Assembly: GCF_022751215.1 (NCBI RefSeq)
Contig: NZ_JAICDG010000002.1
Coordinates: 744,001-808,000 of the forward strand
Source of the DNA: Actinomadura terrae
Lineage (GTDB): Bacteria; Actinomycetota; Actinomycetes; Streptosporangiales; Streptosporangiaceae
Direction of reading: 5' to 3'
DNA: 64,000 bases
This document shows, in pieces, positions 16,272 to 26,400 of the stretch. Under the pieces are notes generated by a model that saw nothing but the letters and a program-made list of their open reading frames with translations, was not told where the DNA came from and ran no database searches. The position numbers and the translations under genes are program-made. Numbering within the stretch: the stretch's first letter is position 1; each line of letters begins with the position of its first letter.

Positions 16272-18557
16272 GTGCGACCACGCGCCCTCGTCTACGGCGA
16301 CGTCGATCTCAACCTGATCGACGGCTCGGCGATCTGGGCCCAGGGCATGGTCCAGGCGCTGGCCCGCGCCGGCTGCGCGGTGACCTTGGTGCTCAAGGCC
16401 CCCGTGCGGACCGGCCGGCTCGTCGACCCGCTGCGCGCGCTCCCCGAGGTCACCGTGCGCAGCCCGCACGCCGAGGGCATGGTCTCCTTCGAGGGCGGCA
16501 TGCCCGCCAAGGCCGCCGCCGCGATCCTCGCCCAGGTCGACGAGGAGGACCCCTTCGACCTCATCGTCGTGCGGGGCCGCCGCCTCGCGGGCAAGCTGTC
16601 GGCCGGTCCGCTCGCCGGACGGATGTGGACGTACCTGACCGACGTCCCCCAGTCGGCCGGGGAGTTCGACGGCTCGTCCAAGGGCGAGCTGCGCCGGATC
16701 GCCGACGCCTCCCGGGTGCTGCTCTGCCAGACCGAGGAGCTGCGCGGCTTCCTGGAGAGCGCCGTCCCCGCGACGGCGGGCAAGAGCGTGCTGTTCCCGC
16801 CCGTCGTCGTCCTGCCCGAGGGCCTCGCGGTCCGGCCGGACGGCGCGCCCGACGGCCGCGCGCTCAAGCTCGCCTACACCGGCAAGTTCGCGCCGCGCTG
16901 GAACACCTACGAGATGACCTCGCTGCCGCGCCTGCTCGCGATGCGGGGCGTGGACGCCGAGCTGCACATGGTCGGCGACAAGATCCACGACGACCCGCAG
17001 GACCCGGGCTTCGCGACCCGGATGCGGACGGCGCTGGAGAGCGGCCAGGGCGTGATCTGGCACGGCGGCCACCCGCGCGCCGAGGCGATGCGGCTGACGG
17101 CGGCCTGCGACGTCGGGCTGTCGTGGCGGCACCCCGAGATGGACGCGAGCCTGGAGCTGTCCACGAAGGTGCTGGAGTGCGGGACGCTCGGCGTCCCCGT
17201 CGTGCTCAACCGCACGCCGATGCACGAGCGGCTGTTCGGCGCCGACTACCCGCTGTTCGCCGCCACCGAGACCGACGTGCTCGACGCGCTGACGCTGATC
17301 GGCAAGAACCCCGACGTGTTCACGCTGGCCGTGGAGCGGTGCCGCGCCGCCGCCGCCGAGTTCACGCTGGACGCGGCGGCGGAGCGGCTGCGCGGCCACC
17401 TCGCCCGGACGTTCCCCGAGCCGTCCCCGCACGTGCTCGCGGCGGCCGCCGAGCACGAGCGCACCAGCGTGCGGGCGAGCGACATGGTCAGCGGCGCCAC
17501 TCCTCCAGCGCCCTCGGGCGGGGACGGGCAGCGGCGGCTGCGCGTCGGCGTCGCGGGCCACGACCTCAAGTTCTTCAGCAGGTTGCTGGACTACCTGGAG
17601 TCGCGTCCCGACATGGAGGTCCGCGTCGACCACTGGGCGGCGCTCAAGGTCCACGACGAGGAGCGCAGCCAGGAGCTGGTCGACTGGGCCGACGTCATCG
17701 TCTGCGAGTGGTGCGGCCCGAACGCGATCTGGTTCGCGCAGCGCAAGCGGCCGGGGCAGCGGCTCGTCGTCCGGCTGCACCGGTTCGAGCTGTACGCGCG
17801 CTGGCCGCAGCACCTCGACATCGACGCGGTCGACGAGATCATCTGCGTCAGCCCGCACTACGCCGACCTCACCCGCGAGATCACCGGCTGGCCCGCGTCC
17901 AAGGTCACCACGATCCCCAACTGGGTGGACGACCAGCAGCTCGACCGCGCCAAGCTGCCCGGCGCGCAGCACCATCTCGGGATGATCGGCATCGCGCCGT
18001 CCCGCAAGCGGCTCGACCTGGCGCTGGACGCGCTGGAGGAGCTGCGCCGCGACGACCCCCGCTTCACCCTCTTCATCAAGAGCAAGCTCCCCTGGGAGTA
18101 CTGGTGGATCTGGCAGAAGGAGGAGGAGCGCGCGCACTACGAGAAGGTGTTCCGCCGGATCCGCCGCTCGCCGCTGCTGGCGGGCGGGGTCGTGTTCGAC
18201 TCCTACGGCCGTGACGTGGCATCCTGGCTGCGGCGCATCGGGTTCGTGCTCTCGACCAGCGACGACGAGAGCTTCCACCTCGCGCCCGCCGAGGGCATGG
18301 CCGCGGGCGCGGTGCCGGTGCTGCTGAACTGGCCGGGCGCCGACACGATCTACGACCAGCGCTGGATCCACGCCGACCCGTCGGCGATGGCCGCCTCGAT
18401 CGCCTCGACCGTGTCGCTCGGCCGCTGGGAGCAGGACCGGCTGCTCGCGCGCGACCAGGTCCGCGCCGCGTACGGGCTGGACGAGGTGTGCCGCCAGTGG
18501 ACGGACATGCTCGCCACCACCGGCGCCCCGGCGGCCCGCCCGGCTCGCACCGCCTGA
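16272..18557 (+). CDS. Tandem GT-B glycosyltransferase fusion
   Basis: A 761-residue protein starting at GTG 16272, with AAGGAA five bases upstream. It contains two glycosyltransferase units. Unit one (about 1-395) opens RALVYGDVDLNLIDGSA and includes LKLAYTGKFAPRWNTYEM and KVLECGTLGVPVVLNR. After a Pro/Gly-rich linker (ATPPAPSGGDG, about 413-423), unit two (about 424-755) opens LRVGVAGHDLKFFSRLLDYL. It includes CVSPHYADL, LGMIGIAPSRKRLDLALDAL and SFHLAPAEGMAAGAVPVLLNW. Both units look complete, so one chain could add two different sugars or polymerise. It ends the wecB operon before a strong terminator. Confidence 0.8.
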   Translation: MRPRALVYGDVDLNLIDGSAIWAQGMVQALARAGCAVTLVLKAPVRTGRLVDPLRALPEVTVRSPHAEGMVSFEGGMPAKAAAAILAQVDEEDPFDLIVVRGRRLAGKLSAGPLAGRMWTYLTDVPQSAGEFDGSSKGELRRIADASRVLLCQTEELRGFLESAVPATAGKSVLFPPVVVLPEGLAVRPDGAPDGRALKLAYTGKFAPRWNTYEMTSLPRLLAMRGVDAELHMVGDKIHDDPQDPGFATRMRTALESGQGVIWHGGHPRAEAMRLTAACDVGLSWRHPEMDASLELSTKVLECGTLGVPVVLNRTPMHERLFGADYPLFAATETDVLDALTLIGKNPDVFTLAVERCRAAAAEFTLDAAAERLRGHLARTFPEPSPHVLAAAAEHERTSVRASDMVSGATPPAPSGGDGQRRLRVGVAGHDLKFFSRLLDYLESRPDMEVRVDHWAALKVHDEERSQELVDWADVIVCEWCGPNAIWFAQRKRPGQRLVVRLHRFELYARWPQHLDIDAVDEIICVSPHYADLTREITGWPASKVTTIPNWVDDQQLDRAKLPGAQHHLGMIGIAPSRKRLDLALDALEELRRDDPRFTLFIKSKLPWEYWWIWQKEEERAHYEKVFRRIRRSPLLAGGVVFDSYGRDVASWLRRIGFVLSTSDDESFHLAPAEGMAAGAVPVLLNWPGADTIYDQRWIHADPSAMAASIASTVSLGRWEQDRLLARDQVRAAYGLDEVCRQWTDMLATTGAPAARPARTA

Positions 18558-18579
18558 CCCCGCCGTAACTCGTCTGGGG

Positions 18580-18626
18580 ACGAGCAAAGTCCCCGTGGAG
18601 CCGCGCTCCACGGGGACTTTGCTCGT
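18580..18626. terminator. Bidirectional rho-independent-type terminator
   Basis: A perfect 22-bp inverted repeat: the arm at 18580-18601 (beginning ACGAGCAAAG) is the exact complement of 18605-18626 (ending CTTTGCTCGT), with a CGC loop. It lies between the converging ends of the tandem glycosyltransferase (18557) and the CDP-alcohol transferase (18643), so it can serve both. This is the strongest hairpin seen in the window. Confidence 0.88.
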
Positions 18627-18642
18627 TCGGAACCAGGGAGGA

Positions 18643-19668
18643 TCAGCCGGAGCTGCTGACACCCGCCTGCACCGTCTCGCGGTACTCGGCGGGCAGCTGC
18701 GCCCGGTAGCCCTCGATCGCGTCGTTCAGCTTGGCGAGGCTGCGGCTGTAGTCGCGGCTCGCCAGCCAGAACTTGTAGATGATGACGAGCTCGAAGGCGA
18801 GCAGGCCGGCCCCGCTCACCGCCACCACCGGGATCACCGCGCCGGGCACGATCGCGGCGACGATCGGCGCGACGATGAACACGCCCATCTGGAACTCGAT
18901 GCCGCTGATCAGGTGCGGGCGGATGCGGCCCGCCATCAGCGCGTTGCGGATGCGCGCGTACCAGGGGAACTTCCGCTCGAAGCCCTGCTGCATCACGGCC
19001 ATCGCGGGGTCGTCGGCGACGACCCGGTTCTCCATGTCGGCCTCGGGGTCCTCGCCGAGCGCGCCCTCGGCCGAGCGCAGGTCCGCGCCGACCTCGGCGG
19101 TGTCGACGACCTCGCCGTTGGCGCGGCGCGCGGCCAGCTCCAGCTCGGCGGCCTCCTCGCGCGCGGCGTTCAGCGTGACCCGCATCTGCGAGCGGACCTT
19201 GTAGATCTCCAGCGCGTCCATGTAGCGGAGCATGTCGAGGAAGACGACCGCGACGGCCGTCCACACGTAGGCGACGTTGCCGGTGGCGGCGTACTGCCCG
19301 GCCATCAGCGCGATCGCGCAGGCCAGCACCCGCACCCGGTCGAAGATGTAGTCGAGCCAGGCGCCGAACACCGAGCCGGTGCCCTTGAGCCGCGCGATCT
19401 TGCCGTCCATGCAGTCGAGCGTGAACGACAGGTGGTACAGCAGCGCGCCGAGCAGCAGCCACGGCCAGGACGCGACCGTGAAGCAGGCGCCCGCCGCCAG
19501 CCCGAGGACGAGGGCGCCCACGGTGAGCTGGTTGGGCGTCACGCGGGTGCGGTTGGCGGTGAAGCGCACCAGCCGGGCCGCGAGCGGATCGACCAGCAGG
19601 ACCGTCCACCACGCGTCACGCGCCTTGTACGTCCGTTGCCGAACGTCGTCGAGCGTGAAGTTCGCCAT
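18643..19668 (-). CDS. CDP-alcohol phosphatidyltransferase family protein
   Basis: A 341-residue integral membrane enzyme with the complete family signature: DCMDGKIARL, an eight-residue spacer, then GAWLDYIFD, so all four aspartates are present (unlike the paralogue at 1778-2656). An insertion of about 100 residues in the middle is rich in charged helix (NAAREEAAELELAARRANGE) and lengthens the protein beyond the usual 200-250. The last third contains further membrane segments. ATG 19668 has AAAGGA ten bases upstream. Its place in the polysaccharide region suggests transfer of a phosphopolyol to a lipid or glycan, but the substrate is unknown. Confidence 0.85.
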   Translation of the reverse strand: MANFTLDDVRQRTYKARDAWWTVLLVDPLAARLVRFTANRTRVTPNQLTVGALVLGLAAGACFTVASWPWLLLGALLYHLSFTLDCMDGKIARLKGTGSVFGAWLDYIFDRVRVLACAIALMAGQYAATGNVAYVWTAVAVVFLDMLRYMDALEIYKVRSQMRVTLNAAREEAAELELAARRANGEVVDTAEVGADLRSAEGALGEDPEADMENRVVADDPAMAVMQQGFERKFPWYARIRNALMAGRIRPHLISGIEFQMGVFIVAPIVAAIVPGAVIPVVAVSGAGLLAFELVIIYKFWLASRDYSRSLAKLNDAIEGYRAQLPAEYRETVQAGVSSSG

Positions 19669-19738
19669 GGATCGCTGTCCTTTCTGTCGCGCCCGGCGAT
19701 TACCGTTTCATGCCGGGGCGCTCTGGGCCGGTGCCGAT

Positions 19739-19759
19739 CGTATCCGCTGTCCGGATACG
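19739..19759. promoter_or_regulatory. Operator-like palindrome between divergent genes
   Basis: CGTATCCG (19739-19746) and CGGATACG (19752-19759) form a perfect 8-bp inverted repeat around CTGTC, in the 223-base divergent promoter region of the CDP-alcohol transferase and the membrane glycosyltransferase. A dyad of this size and place is typical of a repressor site, but no regulator can be named. Confidence 0.4.
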
Positions 19760-19879
19760 GACCCGGCCATTGTCGCCGAGTCGTGATCCACTGGTTGCCG
19801 CAAGTACCGGAACCCGATGCTCGCTTGACGAAGTCTTGCGTTAGAGGGCCGGTGGCGCGCTCGGGCATCCGGCCGTGGG

Positions 19880-19885
19880 TAGGCT
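19880..19885 (+). promoter_or_regulatory. -10 hexamer of probable leaderless promoter (19892 gene)
   Basis: TAGGCT ends 6 bases before the GTG at 19892; no Shine-Dalgarno sequence fits in the gap. Confidence 0.45.
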
Positions 19886-19891
19886 TTCGGA

Positions 19892-21511
19892 GTGCGAGAG
19901 AAAGCCGGTCTGGCGGGCCGTTCCGCCCTGGCCCACCTGCCCTTCGTGTGCGTACTCGCGGTAGCGGTGTGGATACGGGTGGTCGCGGTCAAGGGCTATC
20001 CGGCGCCGATGTGGTTCGGCGACTCGCCCGGATATCTGCGGGCGGCGATCGAGCTGCGGCCCGGCGAGACGCGCCCGAGCGGCTATCCCCTCACGCTGTG
20101 GCTGATCAAGCCGTTCCACAGTTTCACGCTGATGGTGTCGGTGCAGCACGTGATCGGCGTCCTGACCGGCGTGCTGGTCTACGTGCTGGTGTGGCGCGCG
20201 GCGCGGGCGGCCTGGCCGCTCGGCCCGGACGGGGAGGCCGGACGCTGGGCCTGGCGCCGCCACGTCCCCGGGCTCATCGCCGCGCCGCTGACGTTGCCGG
20301 TGCTGCTGCCCGTCCACCAGGTCGCGCTTGAGCACATGCTCATGTCCGACTCGCTGTTCACGTTCCTGCTGCTCGCGGCCGTGACGGCGGCGCTGTGGCG
20401 GCGCCGCTCGACCTGGTGGCTCGGCGCCCTGGCCGGGTTCTTCGCCGCGTCCGCCGCGCTGACGCGGTCGGCGGGGCTGCCGCTGGTCGCGGTGATCCTC
20501 GTCGCGATGCTGCTGCGCCGCGCGGGCTGGCGCGCGTGCGCGGCGACGGTCGTCACGTTCGTCCTGCCGATCATGGGTTATATGGCGTGGTTCCACGCGG
20601 AGTACGGGCAGTACGGGCTGGCCAAGGCGAGCGGGGTGTGGCTGTACGGGCGCACCGCCGACTTCGCCGACTGCCGCGTCATCAAGCCGCGTCCCGAACT
20701 CGCCATCATGTGCCCGAAGCACAGCGACCCGCGCATCTCGCCCGCGTTCGCCTCGATGTGGACGCACGACTCGGCGTTCCACGACATCCCCGGCTGGATC
20801 ACCGGCCCGACCGCCAACGACCTGGCCAGCGAGTTCGCCTGGGACGCGATCAAGGCCCAGCCCGGCGACTACGCCCGTGTCGTCGTCCGCGACACCTTCC
20901 GGTCGTTCGAGTGGGAGCGCAAGCCCTACCCCACCCCGTGGACGTGGCGGCAGTACGAGTTCCCCGAGGGCGAGGCGTGGGCCGAGAAGCAGGCGGTGGT
21001 CGCCGCGCGGTACGACCCGGGCGGCGGCGGGGAGCCGAGGGTCGTCGAGCCCTGGGCCGCGAAGATGCGCGGCTACCAGGACACCATGGTCATGCCCGGC
21101 ACCTTCCTCGGCCTCCTGCTGCTCGCCGCGCTCGTCGCGGCGCTGCCCTACGTCCGCTCGGGCGGGCGGTGGCGGGTGCTCGGGCCCGTCCGGCACTGGG
21201 GGACGGGCGCGCTGCTGCCGTGGGCGACGAGCCTCGCGCTGCTGGTGATCCCGGCCGCGACCGCCGACTTCGACTACCGGTACGTGCTGCCCGCCGTCCC
21301 GTTCGCGTGCGTGGCGCTCGGGCTGGCGCTGCTGCCGCCGCCGCGCCGCCCGGCCCCGGCCGCCGCCCCGGCCGCCGCCCCGGTCGACCCCGGGCAGTCC
21401 GAGGAGCCCGATTCCGAGGAGCCCGATTCCGAGGAGCCGGAGGAGCCCGAATCGGAGAAGGCCGAGGAGCCGGAGGAGGCCGAGCCGGAGAGCGCGGCTA
21501 CCTCCGGGTGA
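19892..21511 (+). CDS. Polytopic membrane glycosyltransferase-like protein with acidic repeat tail
   Basis: A 539-residue protein with roughly ten hydrophobic segments (for example LAHLPFVCVLAVAVWI near residue 12 and LFTFLLLAAVTAAL near 152). An early external acidic loop, WFGDSPGYLRA, is in the place where GT-C/GT39-type enzymes carry catalytic acidic residues. A large extracytoplasmic loop spans about residues 240-390. The final 40 residues are nearly all Glu/Pro/Ser, encoded by a 15-bp repeat GAGGAGCCCGATTCC. It probably uses a polyprenyl-linked sugar on the outer face of the membrane. It lies divergent from the CDP-alcohol transferase and overlaps the converging gene by 14 bases. Exact family is not certain. 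Confidence 0.72.
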   Translation: MREKAGLAGRSALAHLPFVCVLAVAVWIRVVAVKGYPAPMWFGDSPGYLRAAIELRPGETRPSGYPLTLWLIKPFHSFTLMVSVQHVIGVLTGVLVYVLVWRAARAAWPLGPDGEAGRWAWRRHVPGLIAAPLTLPVLLPVHQVALEHMLMSDSLFTFLLLAAVTAALWRRRSTWWLGALAGFFAASAALTRSAGLPLVAVILVAMLLRRAGWRACAATVVTFVLPIMGYMAWFHAEYGQYGLAKASGVWLYGRTADFADCRVIKPRPELAIMCPKHSDPRISPAFASMWTHDSAFHDIPGWITGPTANDLASEFAWDAIKAQPGDYARVVVRDTFRSFEWERKPYPTPWTWRQYEFPEGEAWAEKQAVVAARYDPGGGGEPRVVEPWAAKMRGYQDTMVMPGTFLGLLLLAALVAALPYVRSGGRWRVLGPVRHWGTGALLPWATSLALLVIPAATADFDYRYVLPAVPFACVALGLALLPPPRRPAPAAAPAAAPVDPGQSEEPDSEEPDSEEPEEPESEKAEEPEEAEPESAATSG

Positions 21512-23471
21512 GACGGCGCCCCGCCGAGCGGGCCAGCGCCGTGACCTTCCCCCGGACGATGTGGACGGCTAGGTTCCCGCCGCCCGTCCGGTAGAACGAG
21601 GCGCGGCGCAGCCCCAGCGCCGCGCACGGCACGGGCGCGACCTTCGGCTGCCCCGCCTGCACGGGCACGCGCATCCGGGCGGTCTCACCGCCGACCGTGA
21701 ACTCCAGCTGGACGTCCCAGCGCCCGACGGCCAGCCCGCGCAGGTCGGTGACGGCGGTGAACTCCAGCCGCTCCGCGCCCGGCAGCAGGCGGACCTCGGC
21801 GTCCTTCGTGCCGTCTCCGCCGCGCGCCTCCAGCCGGACGGCCACGCCGATGTGCGCCGCCGACCCAGGCGAGATCGGCACCGACCCCCGGACGAGCAGC
21901 CGCGGTATGCCGTCCCAGCCGACCGCCTCGACCCGCAGCAGCTTCTCCAGCGCGGCGGGGCCCGGCGCGACGGTCAGCGACAGGTTGTCATAGCCCTGGG
22001 TGAAGAACGGTGTGACGGACGCGCCCACCCCTTCCCCCGAGGCGTGGAACCGGCCCTTCGGGGCGGTGACGTCCTCGGCGCGGTCGGCGCCGAGCCGTCC
22101 CTCCTTGACCAGCCGGTCGTGTGTCACCTCGACGTGCAGGTCCCACGTCCCCGCGGGCAGCGGCGCTCCCGAGGCCGCCGTCGCCGGGTCGAGGTCCACG
22201 GTGAAGGTGTCGCCGTCCGCCGCGCAGGGCACCCGGTGCTCGCCGCCGGACTTCTTGTCGCGCAGCAGCAGCCCGACCGTCCGGTCGCCGGTGTCGAGCC
22301 TGCCGAGGGCCGCCGTCCCGGCCACGCGGAGCAGGTCGCCCTCCCAGCCGAGCGCGGTCAGGCTCCGCAGGACGCGCAGCCGGTCGGTGATGTCGAAGTA
22401 GGTGTCGGGGACGGACGCGCCCGGCTCCCGGAACCCCGGGTAGGCGACGTACGCGCGGGTCTTGTCGACCAGCAGCGGGACGGGCTCGGAATCGGTCACC
22501 CGCTCGACGATCCGCATCAGCAGCTCCCGGCGCCCGCTCCGCACGCTGTGCGCGAGGACGCGGTAGCGGGGCCGCATGCGCATCATGACCGCGGGGGTCA
22601 GGAAGTCCTCGCAGAGGCGGCGCATGCCGTCCATGACCTGGTCGACGACGTCCTCGGGGGCGGTGAGGAGACGGCGGTCGAGCCCGTACAGCACCTCCAG
22701 CTCGAAGTGCCGGACGAGCATCCGGTCGCGCGCCGGGCCGGGCCCCCGGTGCGCCATGACCTGCTCCAGCATCGAGCGGGCGACGTCGCCGTAGAACACC
22801 TCGGGCCAGCCGCCGCCCGCCTGCATGATGCTGCTGCCGTCCTCGCGCTCCACGAGGTAGTAGCAGTCGTGGTCGGCCACGACCGACACCCCGGAGGAGT
22901 GCAGGAACGCGTGCGCGGTGAAGACCTTGTCCTCCGCCGCGAGGATGCCCTCGGGGAACCGGATCCCGTGCCGGTCCAGCAGCTCGCGCCGGAACAGCTT
23001 GTGGGTGGTCAGCGAGGCGCCGAAGACGTCGGTGTCCGGGTCGTCCACGCTCACGCGGGCGATGTTCTTGGTGAACCGCGCGACGCCCCGCCCGATGCCG
23101 ACGTAGCGGCCGACGACGACGTCCGTGCCCTGCTCCTCGGCCACCGCGCACATGCGCTCCAGGGCCTCGGGGCCGAGCCGGTCGTCGGCGTCCAGGAAGA
23201 ACAGGTACCGGCCCTGGGCGCGCTCGATGCCGGCGTTGCGCGGCGCGCCGGGGCCGCCCGAGTTCGGCTGCCGGACGACGGTGAGCCCCGGCCGCGCCGC
23301 GGCGAGCCGGTCCAGCTCGTCACCGCTCCCGTCGGTGGAGCCGTCGTCCACCGCGACCACCTCGACCAGGCCGGGGTCGAGGGTCTGCTCGAACACCGAC
23401 CCCAGCGCCTCGCCGAGGGTGGCACGGCAGTTGTAAACGGGCACGATCACACTGACCAAGGGGGGATTCAC
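21498..23471 (-). CDS. Family 2 glycosyltransferase with C-terminal beta-sandwich modules
   Basis: A 657-residue protein. Residues 1-240 are a complete GT-A domain: VSVIVPVYNCRATLGEAL, VAVDDGSTDGS, and the DxD site FLDADDRLGPE near residue 97. The middle is helical. From about residue 370 there are two or three beta-rich modules (LRVLRSLTALGWEGDLLRVAG, GTWDLHVEV, LLRVEAVGWDGIPRLLVRG). This plan recalls poly(ribitol-phosphate) glycosyltransferases such as TarS, where C-terminal modules mediate assembly. GTG 23471 has GAGG seven bases upstream and lies only 9 bases after the TagF-like gene, so the two are cotranscribed. Decoration of a teichoic-type chain is the likely job. Confidence 0.82.
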   Translation of the reverse strand: MNPPLVSVIVPVYNCRATLGEALGSVFEQTLDPGLVEVVAVDDGSTDGSGDELDRLAAARPGLTVVRQPNSGGPGAPRNAGIERAQGRYLFFLDADDRLGPEALERMCAVAEEQGTDVVVGRYVGIGRGVARFTKNIARVSVDDPDTDVFGASLTTHKLFRRELLDRHGIRFPEGILAAEDKVFTAHAFLHSSGVSVVADHDCYYLVEREDGSSIMQAGGGWPEVFYGDVARSMLEQVMAHRGPGPARDRMLVRHFELEVLYGLDRRLLTAPEDVVDQVMDGMRRLCEDFLTPAVMMRMRPRYRVLAHSVRSGRRELLMRIVERVTDSEPVPLLVDKTRAYVAYPGFREPGASVPDTYFDITDRLRVLRSLTALGWEGDLLRVAGTAALGRLDTGDRTVGLLLRDKKSGGEHRVPCAADGDTFTVDLDPATAASGAPLPAGTWDLHVEVTHDRLVKEGRLGADRAEDVTAPKGRFHASGEGVGASVTPFFTQGYDNLSLTVAPGPAALEKLLRVEAVGWDGIPRLLVRGSVPISPGSAAHIGVAVRLEARGGDGTKDAEVRLLPGAERLEFTAVTDLRGLAVGRWDVQLEFTVGGETARMRVPVQAGQPKVAPVPCAALGLRRASFYRTGGGNLAVHIVRGKVTALARSAGRRLTRR

Positions 23472-23480
23472 GGAAGGACC

Positions 23481-26400
23481 TCACGGTGTCGGGTCGAAGA
23501 TCCGGTCGACGGTGCGGGCGGCGGCGCGGCCGTCGTCCAGGGGGCAGAACCGGGCCACGAAGTCCTCGTACCGCTTGCGGTGGCCCTCCGTGGCGGACTC
23601 GACGTCGCGGATCGCCTCGATCAGGTCGTCGGAGGTCTCCACGAGCGGTCCCGGCGACTCGGCCTCGAAGTCGAAGTAGAAGCCGCGCAGCCGGTCCCGG
23701 TAGTCCGCCAGGTCGTAGGTGAAGAACAGCATGGGGCGGCCGGTGTTGGCGTAGTCGAACATCACCGAGGAGTAGTCGCTGATCATCATGTCGGCGATCA
23801 GGTACAGCTCCGTGATGTCGGGGTACAGCGAGACGTCGCGGACGAAGCCGGACTCGTCCTCGGGGACGCCGTCCACGACGTTCGTGTGCAGCCGGACGAG
23901 CAGCACGTGGTCGTCGCCGAGCGCCTCCCGCGCGCGCTCCAGGTCGATGCGCATGTCGAAGCGGTAGCGGCCCTTGCTGTAGTACTGGTCGTCGCGCCAG
24001 GTCGGCGCGTACAGCACGACCTTCTTGCCCTCGGGGATGCCGAGCCGGGCCCGGACGTCCTTGGCGACGACCTCCGCCTCGGGGCTGTGCATCAGGTCGT
24101 TGCGCGGGTACCCGGCCTCGATGATCTCGCCCTTGAACGCGAACGCGCGGCGGAAGATCTCCGTGCTGAACGGGTTCGGCGACAGCAGGTGGCTCCACTC
24201 GGGGACGGTCGGGCCGGTGGTCTTCGTCTGGAGCGCGTGCTTCATGCCGGGCGCGTAGGCGAAGTGCACCTCCTTGATGTCCCTGCCGATCTTCTTCAGC
24301 GGCGTCCCGTGCCAGGTCTGGAGGACGATCTGGTCGGGGTGCCGCTGGAACCACTCGCCGAGCCGGTGGTTGGTGATGATGTAGCGGGAGGTCGTCACCG
24401 CCTCCTGCCACTCCTTGCCGTTCAGCCGCACCGCCTGGAGCGTGTCGGGCAGCTCGACCTGCGCGTCGTTGACGACCCAGAGCTGCTCCAGATCCGAGCC
24501 GCGCCGCACCAGCTCCTGGTGGATCGCCTTCGGGCTGTCGGAGTACTGCCGCCCGCTGAAGCAGGAGAACACCACGGCGTCGCGCAGGCCGTCCCGGTCG
24601 ACGCGGCGGCGCGCCTCCTCGCGGATCTTCGGGCCCGCGTTCTTCTCCTCGCTGGAGACGTCGCCGGTCACCGCGACGACGAGCCGCCCGTCGCTGGACT
24701 CCAGGTCGTACTCGCGGCGGGCCACCTCCAGCGCCCCCGGCAGGCCCTTCTGCGCCGCGCGGGTGAGCCGCACGGTCAGCGCCCGCTCCCGGCCCCCGGC
24801 CGGGCGGAACAGCACGTCCCAGCGGCCCGGACGCAGCGGCAGCACGCCCGCGACGCTCGGCACCGCCGCCACCGGCACCTCGGCGCGCAGCGTCCCGGCC
24901 TCGCCGGGGACGAGGTCGAACGCGAACTCCTTGCGGCGCGCCCGGCCCCGGATCACGACCTGCCCGCCGCTGTGCGCGGCGTGCGTCGCGGTGAGCACGA
25001 GCGTCCCGTCCGGGCGCCACGCGCATTCGCTGACGATCAGCCGGGTCGTGGTCAGCCGCACCCGCAGGTACCCGCTCGGGCCGCGCCCGGCGTTCACCTC
25101 CAGCGCGCCGAACGGCCGCTCGGCGTCGTCGATGCCCTCGGCGAGGACGAGCGGGCGGCCGTCCGCCGACACCGTCCAGTCGCGGGTGTCGTCGATCGCC
25201 TCTGGAGGGATCGGTACGTCCGCCAGGGCGGCTGGATCGATGCGGGCGCGGTGCGTCCCGTCCTCGTCCACGACGGGGACCGCGACCGTCGTGTCGCCGA
25301 GCCGCAGCGTCAGCTCGGCGGGCGGACGCTCCGCCGCCGCGACGTCGACGACCAGCGCGTCGCCGTCCCAGCGCAGCCCGCTCGCGCGCACCCGCACCTT
25401 CTCGACCTTGACCCGCAGCTCGCCGTCCACGATCAGCGGGACGATCCGCACGTCGCCCGCGACGTACCGGTAGGGCGGGTTCGCACCGGTGCCCGACCCG
25501 CCGCCGCGCAGCGGGCCCTGCCGGAACACGCCCGCGTTCAGCACCGACGCCCGCACGTCCCAGGTGCCCTCGACCCACTGGCCGTGGTCGCGGAGCTTCC
25601 CGGCGTCGATCGAGAACTCAAAGCCCGACCAGCCGCCGGACTTCTTGCCCGGCTTCGGCGTCTGCTTGGCCCGCGCGGTGATCTTCCGGCGGCCCGAGCG
25701 CAGCGTGACGGCCTTCAGCGACGTCCAGCGGCGCCGCGAGCTGACCGAGTTGATGTAGGCCTCGCCGGTGACGGTGAGGCGGTCGCCCTCCCACGCCACC
25801 GCGTGGACGCGGCCGCGCAGCTTGACCTCGCCGCGCGCCCGGTACACGTCGCGGGGGACGTCGAGCGAGCCGTCCTTCCAGTACGGGTACACGACATAGC
25901 GGCGCAGCGGGTCGCGGACGATCGACGGCGAGGACTTGCCCCGCTCGTACCGCACGACCTTCACCAGCTCGCCCGTGTGCCCCGTTGAGGCGAGGTGCCA
26001 CTTCAGCCGGACCAGCGCGGACGCCTCGGCGAACACCTTCGGCGAGATCCCCGCCGCGTACGCCGCGGCCTGCGCGACGACCTGCTCGCGCTCCTCGTCG
26101 GGCAGGTCGGGCAGCACGTCCAGGAACACGCGCAGGTCGGTGTTGACGGTCGCGAGCTGGAGGCGCCGCGCCTCCTTGGCGTCGGCGTGGGCGGTGAGCC
26201 AGCCCGTCGCGAGCGTGACCGCGCCGAACCCGTCCGCGATGTCCTGCGCGACCGTCGTGGACCCGTACCGGGGGTGCCGCCGCCGCAGCACCACCTCGGA
26301 CAGCACGTCGATCCCCTTCGCCAGGTGCAGCGCCTGGACGGTCGCCGCGAGGTCGTCGTAGCGGCCGATGTCGGGGAACTCCAGCCCCGCCGACGTCCAG

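Noticed and set aside
21852..25988. Very long plus-strand frame (over 1300 codons) opposite the GT2 and TagF-like genes
   Set aside because: Antisense shadow: the composition is extremely biased (HRP/VDAD/LAQ runs), with no start signal or recognisable domain, against three clear domains on the other strand.
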